The position numbers and the translations under genes were made by a program. A stretch of 64,000 bases of DNA from Symsagittifera roscoffensis (lineage: Eukaryota > Xenacoelomorpha > Acoela > Convolutidae), in assembly GCF_963678635.1 (NCBI RefSeq), contig NC_087065.1:49057011-49121010 (forward strand). Direction: 5' to 3'. This document shows positions 59,301-64,000 of the stretch, piece by piece. How positions within the stretch are numbered: position 1 is the first letter of the stretch; each line of letters opens with the position of its first letter. The notes beneath the pieces are model-generated. The model saw nothing but the letters and a program-made list of their open reading frames with translations, ran no database searches and was not told where the DNA came from.

Positions 59301-60642
59301 AAAAAATAAATGAGTGTTTTATAATATTAGGTGTTTTAATTCTATAGTTTTTACTTAAAGATTCGATTCAACGATAAAATTAACACTCACAAGTAAAGCT
59401 TGTCCAAGTATCTGAAGCATCTCGTTCGTTTTTTCGGGCTCATGGCCTGCAATAATTTTGGTGGGTTTTGCTGATATAGATTTTCCTGTGCTGATCTCTG
59501 AAAATGCATTCAAATGAAACTAAGGAAATTAATACATGTATGAACTTGGCATACATTTTAATATAATACTACGGGCTACTTTACTAAAAAAAAATAATAG
59601 ATCTTGACTCTAAAGACATTATTTGAGCGTACAGAAACGAGAGAACATACTTAGCGCAGCTTACTTTTCAGTGAACATTATATATCAGCTTTTCAAGACA
59701 TTCTGCCAGTTCCGCAAATTTTTTGCCGATAAAAAAATTCCATGAGAACTCGCTTCAATCCAACTGCTCATTATCCATTAAAATACTAATTATATTGGCG
59801 CTAAAAATAACGGCGCGAAAAGTTGAGCTTTTAATATACGCTTTATGATCAAAAATTGCCCACTAGGGATGAAAGAACTTATTACAGCTTGGGAAACTAA
59901 AAAATTTAGCTGTAAAATTTGTCAAGTCACGGATTAGTTGGCGGTATTTCTCTTACTTATTGCATAATCAAACAAACACAGAACTTTAAACTAAACATTC
60001 TTTATTTTTAAACGTATTGCTCAAATATAATTTATAGATTGGGATCTAGTAGACTTCTCCTTAGCATTTTTAAAAGACTTTCGATTTCCTGTTTTCATCA
60101 AAACAAAATAACTTAGGCGGTTTTAAAGCAAAAAAAAAGCAGTTTCATGAATTAGAGTCTTTGATTTATTGATGAAATTACTTATAAATCTCATTACTCT
60201 CTGACAGCGGAAATTTGATTTTAAGTCTTTGAGAAGAATATGTGAAAACAATACTAACGAATGACGTCGATGGCTTTTTGAAGAAAGGATATTTTTATTT
60301 CTTTTGCCTAAACAAGAGGACTTCAAATCAAATCAGTCACCCTTCCAATAGACCTTGAAAAAATCAAAAACTACAACTCACGGTTTCTTTACCAGGTGGA
60401 GCACTTTCGTCACTATTAAAAACACCTTTGAAAAAACCAGAGGCATTGTTCACCTAGACAAAATAACTGGTACATTATAAAGTCTAATCATCTCAAAATC
60501 TAGCAAAAAATTCGTTCACCTCCATTATTATGTCATAAAGGTAGCGATATGGTGGCTTTGACAGCAATTTCTCTGATAAAGGCGGCCTTTTGATACTCTG
60601 ACCAAGGGTTTTCTTGGTTTTTTCTATATTTAGTTCAGGCAT
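45459..60642 (-). CDS. IFT54: IFT54 (TRAF3-interacting protein 1 / MIP-T3), 15 coding exons
   Basis: Subunit of the intraflagellar transport B complex. It acts in cilia, where its N-terminal CH domain binds tubulin and its C-terminal coiled coil binds IFT20. Exons (plus coordinates, in gene order): 60520-60642, 60382-60453, 60259-60307, 59391-59497, 59000-59119, 58876-58908, 58589-58672, 55535-55738, 50309-50350, 48516-48895, 48083-48115, 47670-47790, 47154-47312, 46593-46801, 45459-45615. All junctions are GT-AG and phases agree throughout, giving 1893 nt, 630 residues plus stop, close to the animal proteins. The start is the ATG at 60642, 3 nt after a TTTCAG acceptor, so a non-coding first exon probably lies upstream. 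The reading is intact. The small exons 6, 9 and 11 are less certain than the rest, and a missed exon in the linker is possible. Confidence 0.92.
47670..48895 (-). CDS. IFT54: IFT54 exons 10-12: disordered middle with conserved short motifs
   Basis: Exon 10 (380 nt) is a low-complexity Ser/Pro/Gln/Glu stretch ending in [17 protein letters not shown], which matches the conserved RPxSARPAPPR motif of the family. Exon 11 is only 33 nt ([10 protein letters not shown]). Exon 12 has [15 protein letters not shown], the counterpart of the acidic patch before the KILETKK motif. Exon 12 ends at a GTTAGT donor. Phases 2, 2 and 0 at the three ends link the exons without ambiguity. Confidence 0.87.
48984..49140. 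repeat. Short tandem repeats in IFT54 intron 9
   Basis: Four copies of AGCC(A/G)ATTTGTACG(C/G)TGA, partly followed by AAAAACG or a CGCAAAAAA(C/T) block, spaced 34 to 47 bp. Confidence 0.8.
49471..49950. mobile_element. 480 bp MITE in IFT54 intron 9
   Basis: The left end GGGGGCTAGGAAATTAGACG matches the reverse complement of the right end, GGGGCCTAGGAAATTAGACG, and the similarity continues inward for about 80 bp (AAGCAAATTAG, CCAACAAA, CGAATTTAGACGTC). ATTTTTT flanks both sides (49464-49470 and 49951-49957), a possible 7 bp target duplication in low-complexity DNA. The unit ATTAGACG-ATAAGCAA is duplicated in the left arm. No coding frame. The superfamily is not assigned. Confidence 0.85.
50309..59119 (-). 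CDS. IFT54: IFT54 exons 5-9: charged linker
   Basis: Exon 5 (40 codons) continues the CH border ([16 protein letters not shown]) into [13 protein letters not shown]. Exons 6 (11 codons), 7 (28) and 8 (68) are Lys/Arg/Glu/Ser-rich; exon 8 has [18 protein letters not shown]. Exon 9 (14 codons, [14 protein letters not shown]) ends at a perfect GTACGT donor. All five exons are multiples of three and lie between phase-0 introns, so any of them could be skipped without a frameshift. The family has a long charged, disordered linker at this place, so little sequence conservation is expected. Introns 7 (2.85 kb) and 8 (5.2 kb) are filled with repeats. Confidence 0.82.
50633..51165. repeat. GTTCCGACT-family repeat in IFT54 intron 8
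   Basis: Full-length copy with start AAGACTGCTCGTATCAGGGC, GTTCCGACTGCC, the ACGCGTAAATAGCGCG and TCGCGC blocks, GATCACAGGTAAAATATC, GGCTAGTTAAAAAGTCG and the end AAAAGTCGGAAC. The outer GTTCCGACT and AGTCGGAAC form short terminal inverted repeats. Confidence 0.88.
52240..53030. repeat. Nested duplications in IFT54 intron 8
   Basis: A ~295 bp segment (from about 52252) is repeated from about 52540: CATACAGCGGACAAACGAAT versus CATGCAGCTAACAGCCGAAT, then TCGATATTG(T/C)AC. At its end a ~101 bp unit (GGATTAACAGCAAAAATTC, AAACTTAAACCTTCGTAA, ATAGTCATCGCACAACAC) occurs in almost identical tandem copies with landmarks at 52723, 52824, 52925 and 53024. The near identity of the 101 bp units shows recent expansion. 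Confidence 0.9.
53455..53702. repeat. 48 bp perfect inverted repeat
   Basis: The arms 53455-53502 and 53655-53702 are perfect reverse complements (AAGTTAATTTTGAAATTGTG... and its complement), separated by 152 bp. Located in IFT54 intron 8, it would form a long hairpin in the pre-mRNA. No transposase and no clear target duplication. Confidence 0.92.
53973..54053. repeat. 17 bp minisatellite, about five units
   Basis: GAAGAGACAAGTCAGAT repeated head to tail, starting at 53973, 53990, 54007, 54024 and 54041 (last unit incomplete). Confidence 0.96.
54320..54925. repeat. GTATGA(T/C)TAGCATTTTT-type repeat remnants
   Basis: GGAAATTGTATGACTAGCC (54341), GGGAATCGTATGATTAGTATT (54867) and GGAAATTTTATGATTAGCATT (54897) resemble the internal motif of the element at 19868-20812. 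The termini of that element are not seen here. Confidence 0.5.
56662..57184. repeat. GTTCCGACT-family repeat in IFT54 intron 7
   Basis: Full-length copy: AAACTGCTCGTATCAAGGC, TGTTCCGACTGTC, CACACGCCATAAAAAG, TACGCGTTAATAGCGCG, GATCACAGGTAAAATATC, end TACGAAAGTCGAAAC. It is followed without a gap by two 5'-end fragments. Confidence 0.88.
57185..57340. repeat. Two tandem 5'-end fragments of the GTTCCGACT family
   Basis: The ~65 bp start of the family (ACTGCTCGTATCAGG to CAGTAATAACAAG) occurs twice in a row, at about 57188-57254 and 57270-57335, between two full copies. This is a nested or recombined array. Confidence 0.85.
57453..57988. repeat. GTTCCGACT-family repeat in IFT54 intron 7, second copy
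   Basis: Full-length direct copy with all family landmarks (AAGACTGCTCGTATCAAG, GTTCCGACTGCC, ATTTGGAACGAT, TATGCGTTTATAGCGCG, GGCTAGTTAAAAAGTCG, end ACAGAAGTTGGAAC). Confidence 0.88.
59391..60642 (-). CDS. IFT54: IFT54 exons 1-4: CH (calponin homology) domain
   Basis: Exon 1 has [20 protein letters not shown] followed by YDIIME; exon 2 has ASGFFKGVF; exon 3 has [12 protein letters not shown]; exon 4 has [20 protein letters not shown] then LQILGQALL. These align, in order and nearly without gaps, with residues ~10-130 of animal IFT54, the tubulin-binding CH domain. The exon 3/4 junction splits a glutamine codon (one base plus two). The introns here are short (66 to 761 nt) and carry no clear repeats, unlike those downstream. 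Confidence 0.95.
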
Positions 60643-60645
60643 AAT

Positions 60646-61140
60646 CTGAAATAAACATGTGAGGCCTATTAAAAAGATCATCTGATCTCAACTAAAATTT
60701 AACTTGGCAAAGAAAATTAATAGAGTTCAACTTAAAATCTAGTCAGATACATGGAAAACAAAACTAATTAAAGAAACGAGTATTTCAACATTTTCTGAAA
60801 AAACCACTTAAGATAAGTGAGTTCGTATGTGGAGTTTCACATGAATTGTTTTAACATGGTAAATCAGAAGGCCAATAATAATCATGCTAACCTACTTCAC
60901 TAGTCCTTCACCCAGTCAAAAAACCATTGGAGTTTCATACATAAGGAAAAAGTAAATTATAGCGTGAATAGATGTAGAGAGCTAGATGGTTAGGAATCAA
61001 GCCAACCAGAAAGTTCACTTGATTCATTGAACACTTAGCTTAACACCCGTTGTGAAATAAGCCAGCAATTTCAAAAACAAGCCTTTAGAGTTGATACAAA
61101 ATAATCTAAAACTAGTCTTCAGTCTGTGAGCCACTGATTT
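60646..61140. other. Upstream region of IFT54
   Basis: The coding start lies just after a splice acceptor, so the promoter and first exon should lie within or beyond this stretch on the minus strand. I see no TATA box or first exon that I could defend. Confidence 0.4.
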
Positions 61141-61271
61141 TCGCAAGAGAACAATTAATATTTTTTGGTGGATTTGTTTATATAAATTTCGGAAAAAAAA
61201 AGATTTTCGAAAAAAAAAACTTTATCGTGAAATACAAATACTTGTGAATAAAGAGTGTTCGTTCAACTGGA

Positions 61272-61506
61272 AAAATTTCTCATTTGGCCAAACAAAACCT
61301 TCAGCACAATACTATTTTTTTAACATTCAATTCGAAAAAAAGTGTGAAGTGATTCCTACATTTTTTTGTGATGAAGGTGCAAAATAATGTTCACAATATT
61401 TTGCACCTCCATTACTGAAAAAAAATTAGCAATCACTACAAACTTTTTTTCGGAATGTTAGAAAAAGAGTATTGTTCTAAATGTTTTCCTTGACTCAATG
61501 AGAAAT
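61272..61506. repeat. Long imperfect palindrome
   Basis: Two arms of about 110 bp face each other around a centre near 61391. The inner stem GGTGCAAAAT/ATTTTGCACC (61376-61385 and 61398-61407) is perfect. Further out CGAAAAAAAGT, AACATTC, CAATACT and AATTTCTCATT pair with their complements. Possible hairpin element. Confidence 0.75.
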
Positions 61507-61510
61507 AAAA

Positions 61511-61591
61511 AATTTAGAATTTTAATTCAAAAGATTTCGCACAAGATGATGCTCAAATTGTGCGAAAACGTTTGAATTAACATTTTAAATT
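61511..61591. repeat. Second hairpin next to the palindrome
   Basis: AATTTAGAATTTTAATTCAAAAG...TTCGCACA is mirrored by TGTGCGAA...TTTGAATTAACATTTTAAATTT, with a short loop near 61550. Arms about 35 bp, imperfect. Confidence 0.75.
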
Positions 61592-62239
61592 TCTTGTAGC
61601 CATTTTTATTAAAGAGAAAATTCATAGGTTGAAATTTTTCTTTTATTGAAATTTCTGTTTGCCTGAAATTCTTCGAAAACAAATGAAAATTAATTCCGTT
61701 TTTAATCGTAAGACAAAGAGAAAAACTGTTTGGTTACTCTCGCAGTTTGCTATGGATGATATCGATATTTTTCCATATGGATTGATAGTTTTTCTTTTTT
61801 AAACATGACAAAAAAATTTTGACGAAAGGAACAGAATCGAAAAGCTGTCCTGCAAAAACGAGAAAAAAAAGACTCAAAAATTTTTTAGATGCTGTATCCG
61901 ATATACTGCTACAATTCCCCACAACAAACAACAATACAACAGAAGATGACAATCTCAAAAACAAAAAACTGTGACAAATGATGACCGCAAACTGCATTCA
62001 CTGACAGTTATTGCTACTCCCGAAGCAGAGCAAATTATAACCAGCATCAAAAGCGAAGGAATAATTCTTTATAACAGGACGGTGTTTCCCAAGGGATGCT
62101 TTACAAGGTCTACTACTACTACTAGGTCTCATAGAGCCAAAAACATTTGATCTAAGCAAGCCAAAATCAAATTGTCTAATTTGGTTTTGCATGCAACGAT
62201 ATCGCAGCAATTCTCCAATTAACGGAAGACATTTAACCC

Positions 62240-62520
62240 AACGTGAGACCTTTTCCAGGCCGGACTGCAGTAGACGAATGTTACATAGTGTTTTTATGGC
62301 GCTCCTGGGTGTTTACGACATCAAGACTACGGAGTCGAACCCACTTGAGACAGCTTCGGGCTGAATGCCCATTCTAGAGTACCGGCGGTACGGTTCGACA
62401 GGAACGTGCAAACCTTCCGGTTGTACCGTGATAGCTTTTTAAGAAAACTCGAGAAAATTTCCTGGTACGCTCTCCGAACGAGGCTTAGCTAACCGAGTAA
62501 AGGGGGGCAACTAGGGGGAC
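62240..62520. other. GC-richer segment, unassigned
   Basis: Composition changes abruptly from the AT-rich DNA to the left. It contains a small inverted repeat CGGTAC/GTACCG (62391-62430) and, on the minus strand, GGTTCGACTCC, which fits a Pol III B box, but no tRNA fold can be built around it. It may be the edge of a transposable element that continues past the window. Confidence 0.4.
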
Positions 62521-62782
62521 AAAAACACGAGCAAAAAGACAAAAAGCAAAACAAAAACCAAAAAAGAATAGAAAAAGGAACAAAAACCATAAAACGAAAA
62601 AAGACAGTGACTTTGACACCAGATTAGTTGGATCAAACCTTTATATTAATTAAATAGTATACCCATACTGTTTTACAAGTTCGATCGTTTCGATCAACCT
62701 AGCAATTTAAACCAGTAAACTGAAGAAAGTGCCCGAAGTGGGGCGTGGTCAAAGGTTTTCAGATAGCTTGGAACTTAGCTGG

Positions 62783-62990
62783 ACCAATAGGAGAATTAAC
62801 TGGAAGAGGTGACCAGCCGAGTGGGAAAGTGGCTCAGGGACACTTGAATTGAACCAATAGGAGACTTGACTGGAAGAGGTGACCAGCCGAGTGGGAAAGT
62901 GGTTCAGGGACATTTGAGCTGAACCAATAGGAGACTGGACTGGAACAGGTGACCAGTCGAGGGGGAAAGCAGCCAAGAAGGATTTGGCAA
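62783..62990. repeat. 70 bp tandem repeat with CCAAT boxes, three units
   Basis: Landmarks ACCAATAGGAGA at 62783, 62853 and 62923 give a 70 bp period. Each unit has an (A/G)ACCAATAG CCAAT box, ACTGGAA(G/C)AGGTGACCAG and GGGAAAG. Tandem CCAAT-box modules look like promoter or enhancer repeats such as those in retroelement LTRs; that reading is inference. Confidence 0.85.
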
Positions 62991-63785
62991 TTCTCGAGTT
63001 CTCAAGTTGGGCAGAACGGGTATCGTTAGAATCCACATTACATTATAGGAGATAAGTGTAAAATTGGATAAGCGAAATCCCCCAGTTTTGAGGAACGTTT
63101 TTACTTGAGCAGGCCTGGAAACAGGTCTACGGTTTTCTCTTGAGAGGTTTAGCACCCGGCGCTTAAAGTAATTTTTAGGCTTAAGAAGGGGGGCTAGAAA
63201 GGGGGGAGGTTAGACGGGGGACTGGTTAAGTTAGAGGTTGGCGGTTGTAAATTGTAAAAAGGGGGAAATTAGAGTAACTAATTAGTCGACATCGTTGACT
63301 TAGTTACATTAGAAATTAACACACGTTGGTAATATTAGGTGGAGATCGAAATTTGAACTCGAGTTAAGACTGGTACGCTGGTTGGTTTGGTAGGGGGGAC
63401 CGGATATAGACAGCTTTTGTGATACCCCATAAGATCACTAGTGGGGGGAGGAAAACGCGTGGCAATTAGGTACCAGACATTTTTTTTTTAGACGAAAGGT
63501 AGACATTGGTTACCTTTGAATTTCAGGTGGGCTCATTTTTCTGTTTTTATTATTTTTTTTACTTAGATTTTTGTTGCATTTTAGTGAGGATTTGTGTTTG
63601 GTTTAATACGAACAGGTGATCACAAGATACCTGCGCACCTACATTGAAATAGAAACAACCAAAAAGAAGAGGGGGGTCAGCATTTGGCTTTTAAGAGAGG
63701 GTTTTTGGGAAAATTTTACTAGAGCTTGAGTGGTGGTACAAGGTACGGTGATTCAAGAAGACCCTACAACGAGGAAGACACTCCG
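62991..63785. other. G-rich stretch, unassigned
   Basis: Many GGGG runs on the plus strand (for example 63187-63230, 63394-63400, 63440-63446, 63672-63677). No coding frame is recognised. It resembles the untranslated leader or LTR-proximal DNA of a retroelement, but there is no direct proof. Confidence 0.35.
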
Positions 63786-63789
63786 TGAC

Positions 63790-64000
63790 GAGTCTTGGGA
63801 CAGTACCGAAGAAGTCTTGGGACAGAGCAGTCTTGGGACAGTGGTCTTGGGACAGGGTCTTGGGACAGTGGTCTTGGGACAGGGTCTTGGGACAGTGGTC
63901 TTGGGACAGGGTCTTGGGACAGTGGTCTTGGGACAGGGTCTTGGGACAAGGGTCTTGGGACAGGGTCTTGGGACAGGGTCTTGGGACAGTGGTCTTGGGA
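63790..64000. repeat. 27 bp minisatellite, cut by the window end
   Basis: GTCTTGGGACAGTG alternates with GTCTTGGGACAGG, giving a 27 bp super-unit. It continues to the last base. Because 27 is a multiple of three, the reading frame is kept; on the minus strand it would read SQDPVPRPL repeated. The ORF has no support as a gene. Confidence 0.93.

Noticed and set aside
62300-62345. Second tRNA or SINE suggested by a perfect B box GGTTCGACTCC on the minus strand
   Set aside because: The T stem has at least three mismatches and no acceptor or anticodon arm can be built around it.
63790-64000. CRISPR-like array
   Set aside because: There are no unique spacers; it is a pure 13/14 bp tandem repeat in a eukaryotic genome.

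Overview
The window is AT-rich eukaryotic nuclear DNA from a ciliated organism, most likely an invertebrate animal. It has one multi-exon gene with GT-AG introns, degraded Ty3/gypsy, BEL/Pao, Merlin and Polinton-type elements, many short inverted-repeat elements, and several minisatellite arrays. No bacterial-style gene packing, operons or ribosome binding sites are seen. The species cannot be told from the sequence.

Layout. 1-9.0 kb: a direct-repeat block built from a ~1.12 kb unit (three copies and a fragment) and a ~0.79 kb unit carrying a GTAT microsatellite (two copies). 9.45-13.8 kb: a broken protein-primed type B DNA polymerase of the Polinton/adintovirus kind, with three N-terminal C2H2 zinc fingers, several frameshifts and a 240 bp internal tandem duplication. 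13.8-21.4 kb: gene-poor DNA with a ~1.4 kb tandem duplication and a 945 bp inverted-repeat element. 21.4-29.3 kb: GC-richer, coding-like DNA split by a complete but mutated Ty3/gypsy element (minus strand, 211 bp LTRs, AATC target duplication, gag to integrase). 29.8-30.2 kb: a Merlin transposase remnant. 30.6-31.7 kb: a fold-back element made of GAGCGGTTT repeats that contains an Arg(TCG) tRNA-like gene. 36.9-42.9 kb: two direct copies of an element whose core is an ~85 bp satellite, with a BEL/Pao integrase fragment between them. 45.4-60.65 kb, minus strand: the only intact-looking host gene, the ortholog of IFT54/TRAF3IP1, for which 15 coding exons could be joined in phase. 61.2-64 kb: hairpins, then G-rich DNA with CCAAT-box repeats and a 27 bp minisatellite at the window end.

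IFT54 is a subunit of the intraflagellar transport B complex and binds tubulin through its N-terminal CH domain, so the organism builds cilia. The larger introns of the gene are full of non-autonomous elements and local duplications. The rest of the window is mobile-element debris and satellite DNA; none of the element-encoded proteins seen here has an uninterrupted reading frame across all its domains.
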